From assembly GCF_029784155.1 (NCBI RefSeq), contig NC_073692.1, positions 276,683,913 through 276,747,912 of the forward strand: DNA of 64,000 nt, in the 5' to 3' direction. Below, piece by piece: positions 1 through 13,320 of the stretch. Each line of letters opens with the position of its first letter. Position 1 is the stretch's first letter. Below the pieces are notes generated by a model, which was given only the letters and a program-made list of their open reading frames with translations, made no database searches and was not told the DNA's origin. The position numbers and the translations under genes are program-made. This DNA comes from Uranotaenia lowii. Its lineage: Eukaryota; Arthropoda; Insecta; Diptera; Culicidae.

Positions 1-28
1 CTATCGGAATCAAACGTAAGAATTTTAA

Positions 29-695
29 GGGGGGGGGGGGGGGGGGGGTAGGGTCTAACACTTTCAAAAAATCAAATTTTTAATTTTTTTATTTTCTTAT
101 TGTAAAACATTTCAAGAATGTTGTGTCAAATTTTCAAGTCAATTGAAGCAAAACTGTAGAAATTATAGGCCTTTATCTCCTCCTATCTGATACTGCAAGA
201 AAGCAAGAGCTGAAACTTCAAACGCGTTTTTCTCGAAAGCACATTTTGAAAGGCCGTGGACATCGTCATTTGAAAACTACTTATCCGATTCTTTTCAAAT
301 TTGGAACATATTTTCTACATATAAAATACCAGACCGTAGATCGTAGTTTTTACTTCAAACAGCCACAAAAATTTCATAAAATTTTTTTTAAGTTAAATAA
401 AAACGTTGGGGTCCAGAAAAACATCTATTAAAAATATTTAGCTTTGATTTTTTGACTTCAGATGATTCTGTGCTGAGATACAGTGTCCACCGCAAATCCT
501 GTTTTCTAAAAGGCATCCTCGAAAGTGCTCCGTCACCGGTTCATTTTTCAATATTTTTCTACGAAAAAAATACTAAATGTTCTTTCAACAATGCTTTGTA
601 TAATGCAAAAAAATTGAATACATTTGTTTGAACGATAGCTCTAGAAAAAAATCGTGAAAATGGTGTTTTTTTATACCCGTTAGACCCTACCCCCC
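29..695. mobile_element. TTAA-flanked MITE, copy 1
   Basis: TTAA at 25-28 and 696-699 brackets inverted ends: a G-run then TAGGGTCTAAC on the left, and GTTAGACCCTACCCCCC on the right. A second copy in the same orientation lies at 51041-51770. Copy 1 lacks about 75 bp present in copy 2 (near 51337-51411), and its left G-run has grown to about 20 G. TTAA duplication suggests a piggyBac-type or Wuneng-like MITE; that assignment is inference. No coding potential is seen; the 61-residue frame at 246-431 is part of the repeat. Confidence 0.85.
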
Positions 696-699
696 TTAA

Positions 700-3600
700 C
701 TCAAATCTACGGGTCTTTACATAAATTATCAAAACATTACCTTCAGTCAATCTTACGTGCATTTTACATGAATACTTTTCATTTACTTTTCTTTGATTCG
801 TATGCTTTGAATATTCCCGAATGGTATCGGGTATCAGCTTTCCGTTACCAATTTGATTTTTTCAGCACTCAACGTAACCATCAAACTTGGCAAGACTCAT
901 GCTAAAAAAATCCACTTTTTATAAGTTGCTCCATTAATAACTATTTGTTAATAATATCTATGTTTCATTTATTGAATACCATTTAGTTGAGTTACTCCGC
1001 TTTGCTCGAGTTCACTTTAAGGTTGAAATCGAAATCAAAAGTTTCTAAATAATTGAAATTTATTGCATATGATACTTTATGGAAAAAGAATTTTGAATAT
1101 CGGGACCATTTTTGGAGTATTTGCCCAATATTCTATTTATCGCAGCATTTTCAGCTCCTGAGTAAATTTGGATGGTATATTTTTTAAAACTGCAGAAATA
1201 AAAAAACATTAGAAATGATTCTTTACTGACCATTTTCAACCAGCAGTGGAAACTAATATCCATATGTTCATCAAAACCATGTCCGAAAAAAGTTCGCTGT
1301 TTTATTATTTGTTTAAGCAAAAATATTCTTTAAACATTTACCCAATTAATCAAGAAAACGATCAGTTTTTAATGGGGGAAAATGTGTTTAGATTTTTTAC
1401 TTAAACCGAATTACAGCATTTTTATTTGGATTTTTATCTCAATGGACATATCTGCCAATTTAAACCATTGTTTTAAAAGATTCTTACTGAAGCATTGGGG
1501 TGTTCTAATATAAAAATTTCCTAAACAGTGTTGGAGGTGATCTGCTATTTTATTTAAGATTATGTGATATTTTCAAGATTCAATAAAATTTGATTGAAAT
1601 GCAGATTTTTAAAAATTAAAAAGACCGAAAAGAGGTAACCTGTTCAGGCTACGATGATTTCATGAGTTCATTCGTTTTATCTGGAAGTTTTCATGTAAAT
1701 ATACCTCGAAATCTTTGAAACCATGAAAGTGTCTTCCGGCTATCATCACAGTTCATCTTTCATATTCCTTCAAAAAGAAATATCTTAGTATACATTTGTC
1801 CCATTTATTGATGCAAGTGGAAACACTTTACTCTTTTTCAGATGCGTCAGTGTAAAGACTTCAAAATGAATTAAATACTTGTTCCTGTTTGTCTTTTTTA
1901 TTAACTTTTATTGATATATCTGCAGTTTTTCTCCAGAATGAAATAATGCTTGGTACTTCAATTTCACTGAATACTGTTTATGACCTTCATTTGCAAAGAC
2001 ATTTAAAAATTTTGAATATCCGCTTCAGATTCAACACTCGGGATACCCTTTCTGACCTTTTTGTAAAAAAAATTCTTAAAAGGTACATATATGTTTAATG
2101 GCTGAAAGGCGCATTGTCACTTGCTTCATCGTTTGAAATGACAGGAGTTAATGTTATTTTCGGCACTTTCAGGTCATAATAAAAACTTATCAAAAAAATT
2201 CTGCATCTGCTATCAAAAAATAATGTATCTGGAATATCACACGTTTATTTTAAGTACGTACTTGAATTCTGTGTAAACAAACAGTGAACCTGTAAACAGT
2301 TTTTCGGTGAATGATTTGACAAAAAACGTTGAGTTTTTTTAGTCCTATTTTTTATTTGGGCTCAACCATCTATAGATGAAGAAATAATGTATACATTTTT
2401 TTTGTAAATGTTGAACGTTTGCACTTGTTCCTCTAATGTATGTTTTAACTGAAAATTCTTCTTACTTTATTGATAACTTTCGCTAAAGCTTGCAAAAAAT
2501 CAAAAAAATCTTCGCATTAGACTTTAATATAAACTTCAATCGTGTATAATCCTTTTTGAAGGACAGGCTCTTGTTCAGTTCAAGTGTGTGTTCATCTTCA
2601 ACGGATTTTGTTGTTGTTCTGTAAATTTGGAAGCACTTCATATATCTTCAGTCGAGCACATTTGTACATGTTCGAAAAATGATTCTAGGGGTATTGGATT
2701 ATAAAATTGTATGTAAATTTTCCCACTTTCATATTTTTAAATGTCCGCAAAGAGTCATACCATTATTTTATATGCATAAGTTCTAAATTCATATTTTTCA
2801 GACAACAATTTCTTCTGAACTTAAAATAGATTCATTTTTTTTAAATCGTTTAAATGGTTTTGATTTGATTGGCAAAATATCAATCTGGGCGTCATGCATT
2901 ACCATGTGCTGTACAAATGATCTAGGAATCAAGAAGAAAAAACACATCTAGGCTTCATGTGGTCACCACATGCATCGAAATTATGCTTGGTTGAGAAATG
3001 CGCGCCCAAAAATTCCCACTAAACAGTATGCTATGCCATAGTTACTAACCTCCTACGACGCTTGCTTGCGACGCCTTGACCATAGAGACGAAAAACAAAC
3101 CGCCCGCCCGGCGCCCAAAGTAAAGAAAATCTCGAAAAAATTGAAGGCCATGACTTTAATTCGATTCAATTTATTACAAATTTAATGATTACGGACAATT
3201 AATGCGAGTTTTTGTTGTTTTTATTCGATATACCGATTCGCATGCCCACAGAATATTCTAAAAATAATTTCCTTTGAATCGGTTGGGTCATTTCGGAGGA
3301 GTAGTACTACAAACACCGTTACAAGAGAATTTTATATAATAGAAGATGGAATAAAACAAAATTTAGGGTTGCCATACTATGGAGGCAGTTCATCCATGAG
3401 AAAAACTTTATCAAATCTGTTTTTAGATCTTCAATTCTCTCTTAAGATGTTATTCAGAGCTTAGATTTGAAGTTTCAATGATAAAAATCATTTATTTATT
3501 CTGTTTAACCTGTTATTTTAGGATGGAAGCATTTTACAAACGTGATGGGGGCATACAAAAACACTATGTTATTCCACTACATAATCATTATTAAACCTCC

Positions 3601-6600
3601 ACAAGAGCTGAAATATGTTTAATTTCTTAAGTTCATTTGAGTAAGAAACAAAAACCATCCTAGTCTTTGATTTAAGCTTATTTATGTATAATTTTTAAAA
3701 ATCGAAATATTACATCAAAATGTATCAAAACCTTGTATGATTTTTTCAGTTTTTTTGAATTTGTAAATTCATAAAATTCTTTCTTGCCTTATGTTTTAAG
3801 CGTATCACCATCAAAATGCATTTGTCAGATAAGCTGTCTAGACAGCCATTTCATCAAACAGCTGTAGGGTCATTTAATCCGATAGGCCCATTTAGGAAAC
3901 CTTTCCCCTACATATTTTCCTGAAGCTTATTTTATAAAGCCCTTATATGATTTTATTGTTTCCTGATTGTGGAATTCTTCTGCAAATTCCACCTCGTAAT
4001 GCTAACATCAATAACCTTCAGGTTTCAAATTATAGCATGAAAAAGCTTCAATCGGCCTTCGGAGTTCATCTGAACTTCTAACGTTTCATCATTGAAGCGT
4101 TTTCTGGAGCCAGGACGATTAGTTGAAATACGAGAGTCACGTCCCGTTAACGGTCAACCACAGAATACACCGATAATATTTTTCAAATCCTTCTTAGATG
4201 AACCTTTTTTAATTACAAAGCCTTTTTCAAGGGGTTATAAAACTACTATCTGATTTTTAGCTGAGATTAATACCCGAGAAGACTTTTATGCAAATAATGC
4301 CTTATTTTGCTATCATGTCTTCGAAGGGGAATTAGGTATTATTTTGCCCGAACAAAGGTTGTTCAATGATAACATTTGGGTCTCAATTTCCATATGTGAA
4401 TACCATAATCATGACAAGGGCAGATTTCACTGAAACCTTAATGATACCTCGTTTTATAACCATATTTTACAAATAATTTTAAGGGCACAGAAATGCCATT
4501 TTTTGGTGTCGAGTGAGTTAAAAGTTTGACAACATTTTGCTTTTAAAATTCTTTGAAAAAGGCTGGACAAACGAGATATTGAAATACTTTCAATGAAAAC
4601 AAAATAAGTTAAAATGCAACTGCTTTTTATGAAAATTAAAAATGGATTGATAGTGACTAGTTTAGCTTTAGATGTTAAACGACGAATTCTTTCAAAATTG
4701 AATTTTAAAACAGATATTATCAAAGGTTGTTCCTCATGCAATGATACCTTAACGTTACCCAATTTTGCCATGTCTGAGAAATCAACACTAAAAAGTGCGC
4801 GCACTATGTTGATGATGACTGAATTGTTTTTTTTTTTAACTCAATTTATATTTGAACATGATTTTTCATCAAAGAAAATAGAATGTAAAATTATGCCATT
4901 ATTACGATCTCACTTTTCTGCTCTTTGAGAATACATGAACCATAATGATGCCTTGTTAAGCTATCGTAGTGAAATTGACACCTTATAATGCTTTTGGTGT
5001 TGTTTTGCCATCATATTTCAACATATTGATACTTTAAAGAAACCTAATTTTGCCATCAGGAAAAGTTAGACAATCAATTGTGCTATCCATTTGGCATTAA
5101 TAGATAAATAATTTATTTTTTTTTTTGCTTTCGATTTAGGCATCAGAGTCTGCTCGGGTAGCGTACCAATCTAATAAAACTTGAATTGTTTCTTGGGAAA
5201 ATCCGCGTTAAAGTATAAAATCAATCGCAGCGGATGAATGTAAACTTGTTTTAGACAAAAGTGATCAAACAAGAAATATTTCAAATTGAAAATTATCTTG
5301 TAAGTTATATGCAAAAATAACTTCTTAAACTGTTACAAAATTTCAAAAATAAAAATATTCAAAAATATTTAAATCTCTGTCAAGCGGGGAAAAATCAACT
5401 AAGTTGTTGCTTTAAAAATATAGGAAATCGATCAAAAGAGATATCAGCCTTTGCTTTGATTCGGACTGACTTAAAGGCTCCTGCCTTTTCTGTGTCAGGC
5501 TGTTCTATCACCCCTGCTGCTAGAAGCTATTTCCTTTTTTCGCCGTAAAATCATACAATAGAACCGTAAATGAAGCAGATGTGTGCTGAGCTGCCGGGCA
5601 CTTTGGGTCGTTTGATTCATTTACAATACCGAGCATTTTCCGTTTCCGTCTAGGAATGATACACAACAACAACATTCTCACTCGAGTAAAGACTCGCCCC
5701 CAACTTCCGCTGCCATGTCGCCCAGCAATCTGAGGAAGTGTCGAACAAAGGACTAAATTAGATTTCGATCAGCCTCTTGTCCTGGAAGAGTTTCACACTG
5801 CTGCGTGCTTCGGCTGTTTTTTTCCTTCTTTTTTGTGTCAATTCTAGAACGGTATTGAAGTTATTGAAGGGGTCTCACTGGGCTTTATACTTACCGAGCA
5901 AGAAGTACCTTTGCACTAAGCTGACTGCGGACAGAATTGAGAAGTTCCGAGTACGTGGCTTGCCTATCGATATTTGCCGCCTTCCCTTTCTTAGCAGCAG
6001 ATTGCATTTGCTCGGCCCGAGGGCTAACGCGTATATATTCTTTGCTTTTTATCTCTCCCCAAATGGGGATGATTTTCTGTCCTGTTGATAAAATATAGGG
6101 CGGCATTGCGTTAAATAACTTGATTATAGAGTGATTTAATATCTGCAAAAATGTGGCTTTTCGTATAAACTAAAAACCAAATCAAAATAACTTTATCAAC
6201 CACCATAATTGCAGAGAGTTTTAAAAATAGGGGAGAATGGGGATACTTGATCCCCTTTTCTTATTTTTATCATATCTTTCTGGAAAAATTGAGCAACCCG
6301 CCGTCTTTTGCATTTTTGACAGCGTGCAACTTCAAGTTTATATGCTCCAAAAGTTGCAACGATTTATAAACCCGTAGATAAAATAGAAGCATTTTCGTGA
6401 ATGTAAAAAAATTCAAATATTTTTGAAGTTAAGGGAGACTTGATCCTTGGTAACAATCATACAAAATTTCCAAAATAAAAGCCAATCGACTATTTTGGTC
6501 ATGTTTTTTCTCATTTCACAATTTATAAATGTCAGAAGAAGAAAATTGTGCTAGACAATTATTGTATAAATATCAGTAATTGGATAAATAATCGTAATCT

Positions 6601-6855
6601 TGTAATTAGCAATGATCACGATCTATTAAGAAGAAAAAAATATATCTTTTTGAACTCTAGGGATCAATTTAACCCATTATGAACAATTTAGAAAACTTTA
6701 TCTAAAGTGTTGAGAGTTTACCATTGTTTTGAAAATATGGTATCACGAAGTTCATATTATACTCTAACGATTTACCCATTGAAATATTCTTTGTAAAAAA
6801 AATTTTGATTTATTGAAAGAAAAAATCAAGAACACATGGATTACGATGTTTTCCA
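700..6855. other. AT-rich spacer, no gene recognised
   Basis: I see no recognisable gene, RNA or complete transposon here. ORFs are short and of AT-driven composition, including an overlapping pair on opposite strands at 4454-4928 and another at 5777-6148. A perfect 17-base interrupted palindrome, CATGTGGTCACCACATG, lies at 2956-2972. A GC-richer patch at about 3040-3110 has no ORF. Probably decayed transposon DNA. Confidence 0.6.
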
Positions 6856-7273
6856 TACAAAAATTCGTCCAAAAAAGAATGAAATCGTCTGCTAGGCGAT
6901 AATGAACCTCATTTTCTACCCGGCACCATTTTTGATAATGTTCATCGATTTTGACGAAACTTGGCCTGTTATTAGATCAAACATTTTTACATCTTTGGAC
7001 AAAATTTCAAGATTTTTCAATGAAAATTGTGAAAGATACAGTAAATTTAATGAAGCTATTCCAAATTTCCCTTTTTTACGAGAATAGCTGTATCTTTATT
7101 TCCCAGCATTTTAAAGACTTCAAATTTTGTAGAGTATTAGTTAAATACTTGAACTAAATTGTGTGAAATTTTCATAAAAAAAATGTCAACCGAGAGAGAA
7201 ATGGCAGCTTGTCAAAGTTGGAAGTGGTTGCGCAGCTTCATGCGATTTCATTCTTTTTTTGAACGCAACTGTA
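6856..7273. mobile_element. TA-flanked Tc1-like MITE, copy 1
   Basis: Imperfect inverted ends (left AAAAAAGAATGAAATCG, right CGATTTCATTCTTTTTTT) are bracketed by TA at 6856-6857 and 7272-7273. A homologous copy in the same orientation is at 39033-39449. The right end read inward, CAGTTGCGTTCAAAA, resembles Tc1/mariner termini. The two copies also share about 30 bp to the left of the TA, so the true left boundary may lie further out. It encodes no transposase; the frame starting near 6902 (FIDFDETWP) also exists in copy 2 but is probably fortuitous. Confidence 0.7.
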
Positions 7274-7664
7274 TATTTCTGTTTTAATATTTTCGTATCA
7301 GAAACATTTTAAAGTGATAAAAAAAGATCTTCAAGCTGCATTTTGTGAAATTTTTCAAACAAAGTTCAATAACTCAACCAATTATTTAGGTAAAAAATTT
7401 TGAGCTTATAGCATAGCTGTTTTGCTCTATTTAGGACATTTTTATAGTACATTTGATCCTTGTAAGTAAGTCATTTCAGTTTCGAGATATACATAGCTAA
7501 GGAATCAAGTATTCCTAGGGATACAGTATCCTCATTCTCCACTACTGTTCATTAAAAGAATTCAGAGCAAAATATTGATAGAAATTGTTTAGATTAAAAT
7601 TTTCCTTATTATTATAGCTTACACAAACAACAAACGGGACATATGGGTTTCGAAAAACAGCACA

Positions 7665-7790
7665 TGTTGGTTTTAGAGCTTTTATTTGGCCAAACAAAGT
7701 ACAAGCACTGAAAATCCGAGTACAACCTGACGGAGGACCACAAAAACAGATGAAATTTTAATTTGTTAAAAAAATCGGGATCCCGGGAAT
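7665..7790. repeat. Fragment of the foldback arm
   Basis: About 90 bp (for example AAGCACTGAAAATCCG and GACCACAAAAACAGATGAAA) match one arm of the long palindrome at 16953-19019, near 18230-18305. This is an isolated, diverged remnant of that family. The rest of 7274-8400 is AT-rich with nothing recognisable. Confidence 0.75.
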
Positions 7791-8407
7791 TCCGAGGAAG
7801 AGGATCATCAGATTCCCGGGAACAATAAATAGATATCAGATAAGGTCTTAAGATTCAAAGAGATATATGTAATTTCATAAAAAAAACTCTTAAAGTTTTT
7901 AAGATGTACAATTTTCAACACATTTTTTAACTGTTTTATTTTTCGATTAAAAAAAGTATGAAAATATAAATTTTAAAATCTGAAAAATTTATAGCTCTTA
8001 AAATTAAGAACTGATGTGCATTATCAACTCTAAGTTAATCAGTAAAGGCCTTAGAATATAAAAATTGTAAGTTAATAAAAAAGGATAAAATTTGTTTTAA
8101 AAATAAGAATTTTATGTAAAACAAAACTCATTCCAAACATTACAAAACTGCTCATTTTCTATATGCAAATTTTCTATGCAAAAACGCAAAAAAGTGTCAA
8201 ACAGTATGCTCTCTTCGTGTACCGAATCGCCCCAGGAATTTAGCTGATAGTTTTCAATTCATAAAAAAAAGAAGCGAACCATGTGATGAAAACACCTGCT
8301 GAGAAACGACTTGAACCATCCAGTGAGCAAAAAAAAACACTATCACGAATAATTTTTATATTTCATAGAGCGGCGACGACGACGACGACGGGCACTTTGC
8401 CATAGAG

Positions 8408-8460
8408 TAGTATAAAAAGTGAACTAAAAAAATCACTTGAAGCACATTGTTTCTCTCGAT
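8408..8460 (+). promoter_or_regulatory. Candidate TATA promoter
   Basis: TATAAAAAG occurs just downstream of a CGA-repeat and CCATAGAG sequence, about 60 bases before the first ATG of the small ORF at 8470. Spacing fits a pol II core promoter with transcription starting near 8440. No initiator or DPE is clear, so this is a weak call. Confidence 0.3.
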
Positions 8461-8469
8461 TTTAGCACC

Positions 8470-8667
8470 ATGTTTTTGGCCCAACTTAGGGGAACGGGTA
8501 AATGGAATAGGGGGACGCTTGCACATGGCGGAAAAAATCTAACTGTTAAAGAACAAGTTTTCCCACAGTTTTCCAAGAGTGCCAATTGCTGTCAAAGCTC
8601 CTTCTTTAGTGGGGTAACGGATTGGGAAATCGAAAGTGCTGACAGTCAGTCGGGAGCCAAACTGTGA
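8470..8667 (+). CDS. Small ORF, unknown, behind a TATA box
   Basis: A 65-codon frame starts at the ATG in CACCATG and ends at TGA 8665-8667. Codon composition is less AT-driven than the surroundings. There is no recognisable domain, signal peptide or membrane segment. A possible splice donor (GG|GTAAAT) lies about 30 bases after the ATG, so the real product could be spliced rather than the full frame. I cannot name it; it may be a decayed or captured first exon. Confidence 0.25.
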   Translation: MFLAQLRGTGKWNRGTLAHGGKNLTVKEQVFPQFSKSANCCQSSFFSGVTDWEIESADSQSGAKL

Positions 8668-10693
8668 CGATCTTTCTTAGGGTTCATCGTATAGTGCGCC
8701 TATGGTGAATTAAATTTATTTTTTATGTAGGCACCCCACATTTTTCAAAAAAATTTAGACAACCAAGGTTCAGTCACATAAGTCAATCACACAGTTAATT
8801 TTTATCATTTAATCATGTTATGTATATCCTTTGTTTTATTTTAGAATAATTCAACTTATCGGATTTTGTTATGCACCACGTGCCTCGTTTTGAAATGATA
8901 ACTCTTTAGAACGTATCTACTATATATTTATCACACTTCAATCATCTTCAGTTCAGATAAAGATTTATTTCAAAGAAAGGAACGGGAAAATAAACATCAT
9001 TCCGAAATTTTCGAAATCTCATTTTTTATCAACCCCCCCACAGGTCTAAAAATATTTCGATAATTAGTAACCCTTCTCCTGAGTCAAACGGAAGAAACGA
9101 AAACTAATTAAGACACCAAGCTGTCGCATCTTAATTGGTCCAGATGGAAAGTCAAATGTTTCGCAAAAGTTTACAGGTGAGAAAGGTGCTCCTACGCAGA
9201 TAACTTTTGCGGCCACTGGCTCTAGGATCAAAATTAAAATTCATTACAGTTCCACTGGCAAGAAAACTCACTCTAATAAACTCTTATGATGGTACCCACT
9301 AATTGGATTGGCCCGGCAAAGGCCGAGCCAAGATTCTCTGCCATCCGGGACGAAGCGATGTCATCGAGTTTTCGTGGCAAAGAAACCGTTCAAGTCGGAT
9401 GGCAATCCATTCGCGGTGTCATCGCCATTCCACCGTGAAAAAGGTCATTCAACAGGAAATGGAAAAGGGCTCTCAGGACCTTGACAACTTTTTCCAATTC
9501 CGATGCTAAGTTAGACCAGATGACGGGTCCGCGTCCCAAAGTATGGTTTCAATGCAAACATCCTTGAGCGGCACTGAAGGGAAAAAGATTTCGTGGAAGG
9601 CCAACGTTGGAAATCGCGCTATAAGTTTCAAATATAATACACGGTGAATGGGAAATAAAATCAGAACTGTCACAGATTCCGTTGAATCTTATTCAATCCT
9701 ACCATGAATAGGTTTGAATGTTGAAAGAAAGTCTGTGTCTAGATTGTAAAAATAAAACTATAATGCTTGTTTTTAGACCTGATGCCCATCAGGAATCTTG
9801 CAGCGAATTCAACTCGATGAATTTAGCTCAATTATAACTACAACTTGATTAGTTTTATCTGGTGTCGAAGAGATAATCAGAGGACTCGAGTTCGATTCCT
9901 TGTCATGGGGATATTTTTTTATTTAACATTCATGATTGATGCATTTTGGACTAAACTATGCGTCGTAGATCCATCAAATAAAGCAATAAGAATGGCATAT
10001 GTGACAAACACAAGATGTGAACATCGTAAACACCGAAAAAAAGGAAGTTTGCGTTTTCCCAAAGAAGAGACGACCGATTCGGATGAAAATTTCCAGGAAG
10101 TCGGAAAGACGCTTTCAGGTGGCTTCATCCTGGTGCTGTATAAAACAGGGACAGAGAAAGTTCTTGAGAATCACGGAAGCTGATGATTCTAGGCCAAAGG
10201 TAAATTTCTTCGATGAGCTAACTACACATTTAATCTTTTCTCCTTTGATCGGGACATTTTCGTCCTGTTATTTCAGCAGCTGAAATCACAGGATGATCTC
10301 AGAACAGAAAACGGTTTTTTTCTGCGATTTTCTTCAATCTCCTGTAAGCTTGAGACGGTTTCCTTTCACAATTTATAGGACATTCTGATTTTAATCACTA
10401 GGTTTCTTTTATTATTCAATCCCAAAATTAAAATGTTTCTCGTTTATAAATAAAAACAAAGTTTTATTTATTCACAAGTAATTTGATTGATGGTCACAAA
10501 TTTGTTTTATCACACAACAAAATTCAATACTTACAAAATTGCTACACTGGGCTCGAAAAACTGGTGAGAAAGAGAAAGAAATCCAGTTGTTTTTTTTTAA
10601 TACAGGAGAGCCAAGGACCTCATGAGTAAAATCAAATCTTCCTTGCACTGAGGAATAGGAAAAAAGTCAGCGACTCTTCGGACATTTGGGATT
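8668..10693. other. Spacer with one short GC-richer ORF
   Basis: Mostly AT-rich. A 50-codon frame at 9286-9438 (+; ATG ATG start, TGA stop) has balanced codons and includes IRGVIAIPP. A frame shifted by one overlaps it to 9509. It is unlike the AT-rich surroundings and may be an exon fragment, but no family is recognisable. A tRNA B-box-like string, GAGTTCGATTCC, occurs near 9888 with no foldable cloverleaf found. Confidence 0.35.
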
Positions 10694-10920
10694 TACAGTG
10701 AGGGGCAAAATAAAGTGTCCAAATTATTTGTTTATCATTTCTTTTATTTTTCTGGTTAAAATTCATCGAAAACACATCGTAATCATTTTTAAAATATTGT
10801 TTATTATGTTCTTTTTAATTTTTGTTAATTTTGCGCTGGTAAAAAAAAAAAGTTTTTCTGATAGAAAAAAAAAACAATTAATATTCCAAAAAAATATGGG
10901 CAAAATAAAGTGTCCAACTC
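10694..10920. repeat. Left terminal inverted repeat of Tc1-like element
   Basis: It pairs with 12127-12351 over nearly its whole length, allowing for A/T-run length differences. Two direct copies of the putative transposase site lie at its ends. Confidence 0.9.
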
Positions 10921-11093
10921 AAAAATCAATATAATTTCAATAAGTTTCCATCGCGAGGCCCCTCGAATTTGTTTGTTTTGTGTATTTTGACGTTTCATAA
11001 ACAACTGGCTTGGCTCTGGAGTATTCAAACAGGTGTCTACATTCGAATAAGTTGTAAAATATGGAGAACGCATAAATTTCTGGTTCCATTCCG

Positions 11094-12080
11094 TTGTCCA
11101 TACGGAAACTGGTTGTTCGTGATGTGAATAACGGTCAAACGCACCGGGAAGTGGCCAAACACTACGAAATCAGCAAGGCAGCGGTATCAAAAATCATGCA
11201 GAAGATGAAAACGTTCGGATCGGAGATGGATCGCCCAGGAAGAGGACTGAAGCCCAAGACAGATGCCAGAACGGACAAGAAAATCATTCTTGAAGTGAAG
11301 AAAAACGCAATAATAACGATCCGGCAGATACACGAAGAGCTCCAATTTTCGGTATTGCGTTTTACTGTCCGTCGCCGCATCCATGCAAAGGAGTACCATA
11401 GAAAGATCGCAGAGAGAAGGCTGTCATCAGCCAGGTGAACAAGGCTAAGCGGTTCAAGTTCGTCAAGGAACACGTCGATATACGGCTCGAGTACTGAAAA
11501 ACATTGTTGTGGGCCGACGAATCCAAATTCGAGCTATTCAACCGGAAGTAGCGGGACCATATGTGGCGCAAGTCGAGTGAGCAGCTCCAAGATCGCCATA
11601 TCCAAGGAACAGTCAAGCACGGAGGAGGTAACGTGATGGTGTGGGGGTGCTTTTCTTGGGGTGGGGTGGCCAATTTGGTAGAAATTGACGGAATCATGAC
11701 AGCTGAGTAATATTCCAATATCCTGCGCGAAAACTTTGAGGTATCCCTCATCAAGACGGGCCTCGAAGAGCGCTTCGTTTTACAGCAGAATAACGATCCG
11801 AAGCGTACGGCCAATCTGATGAAGTCATTTTCCCGTTCCTGCCGCATCAAACACCTTGAATGGCCCCCACAAAGTCCTGATCTGAACCCCATCGAAAATC
11901 TGTGGGCCATCCTCGATGCTCTGATTGATAAGACTGGTGTGACAAATTGAAACTACTTATTTTGATGCCATGGAGCATGCGTGGGAGGAACTCGACCCAC
12001 AACACTTGCACAACCTTGTTGAAAGTATACCGAAGCACTTGTAGGAGGTGTTGAAGGCCGAAGGAGGCCATACCCATTAT
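11094..12080 (+). pseudogene. Tc1-type transposase pseudogene
   Basis: The N-terminal part (11094-11438) encodes a helix-turn-helix paired-like domain (THREVAKHYEISKAAVSKI), a GRP/GRG-like linker (RPGRG) and a second HTH region. After a frameshift near 11400 the catalytic region follows: WADESKFELF (first Asp), GGGNVMVWGCFSW, NNDPKRTAN (second Asp) and SPDLNPIENLWA (Glu). The DDE residues are still visible, but in-frame TGA, TAG and TAA codons interrupt the sequence at about 11495, 11549 and 11708, with more near the end. The usual HNDPKHTA box is altered. No functional protein can be made. Confidence 0.93.
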
Positions 12081-12126
12081 TAAATCGTTCTTGTTTGCCT
12101 TAAGCTTGAATCAATTTGAAGCTGTA

Positions 12127-12351
12127 CCGATCTGGACACTTTATTTTGCCCCTTTTTTTTGGAATATTAATTGTTTTTTTTTCTATCAGAAAAACTTTTT
12201 TTTTAACAGCGCAACATTAACAAAAATTGAAAAGAACATAATAAACAATATTTAAAAAATGATTACGATGCGTTTTCGTTGTATTTTAACTAGAAAAATA
12301 GAAGAAATTGAAAAAAAATAATTTGGACACTTTATTTTGCCCCTCACTGTA
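12127..12351. repeat. Right terminal inverted repeat of Tc1-like element
   Basis: This is the reverse complement of the left repeat, ending in GCCCCTCACTG and TA. The inner site GGACACTTTATTTTGCCC is at 12131. Confidence 0.9.
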
Positions 12352-13312
12352 CGTGGGTGACCCTACGAAATATGAACCTGAGTAGCAAACTTGAAGGATG
12401 CACTTGCCGTAGATTTGCTCAGTTCCAGAGTTTGAAAAAATTGTGTTTGTTTTTCAGAACGAAATGTCAAATTATCCCTTGTCCCTTACATATTTTTTCT
12501 CCAATTTATCTATTTGAAAAGGCTCGTACACTCAAGGTTGCTGAAAAGTGAGTGAAAGGAGGGGGAGGGATTGCGGGGAGGAAGGGATGGTCAGTTGCAA
12601 ATGAGTCTACAAAATAAGCTGCACACTGCTCCTCCTTCCCCTATGAATTTCACTTAACAACATGTATTTAAAAAAGTATTAAACAGGAGACGAATAATGA
12701 AAACTTTATCAAAGTTTCTCTATATACTCATTTTAATATCCTTCTACACAACTTACACATCATATTATAAAACAATCAGCGAATCTATGATATCCACTGC
12801 GAAAAAATGTTGATATTTTTTTTTTTAATTTAAAAGGTTTATCTGGTATTTTAAAATTGCTACTTCTTTAAAGCTCTTTAAAGAATTTCGCTTTATAATT
12901 GTGTTTTTCCCAATGAAAATAATACACACGTTGTTGAGAAATGAAAATATAGAAAAAAAAATATTCAAGCTATCTTCATTTTTTCTGAGCTTCTAAATAT
13001 TAGCGTTCTGATATTTTATAATTTTTCGGGTGTTTTTTACTTTTCACCGATAAGACCGTAAACTAATTAACAAACATAACTAACGGGCATTATATTCTTA
13101 TTGGGGTATTTACAGAATCGTGATTTGGAAATTTAGTATTATTATTTTCAAATTAAGAAACACAGTATATAAAATCATTACTTTAAATATCAATAAAGTA
13201 GAAAAACCCGATTATCAAAATCAGTTTCTGAATATGAAGCTTCTGGAACCTAATTTTATGTGATTTGCTCTTGAATTTAAAGTTATCTTTCAAAATTTTC
13301 AATTTTAGTTGT
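12352..13312. other. AT-rich spacer, nothing recognised
   Basis: Contains only short AT-rich frames and a purine-rich stretch near 12555-12590. No gene or repeat structure is evident. Confidence 0.6.
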
Positions 13313-13320
13313 ACTACAAC

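Larger units (their letters stand above)
10694..12351 (+). mobile_element. Tc1-like transposon with long inverted repeats (dead)
   Basis: TA at 10694-10695 and 12350-12351 brackets inverted repeats of about 225 bp that begin CAGTGAGGGGCAAAAT. Each terminal repeat carries the word GGGCAAAATAAAGTGTCC twice, at the outer end and again about 200 bp inward (near 10899 and 12131). This is the inverted-repeat/direct-repeat arrangement known for some Tc1 elements such as Sleeping Beauty. A broken transposase lies between. The termini match well, so mobilisation by a related transposase is conceivable. Confidence 0.93.

Noticed and set aside
9885..9900. tRNA B-box-like GAGTTCGATTCC (also near 56972 and 61480)
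   Set aside because: No cloverleaf or matching A box could be folded around any of them.
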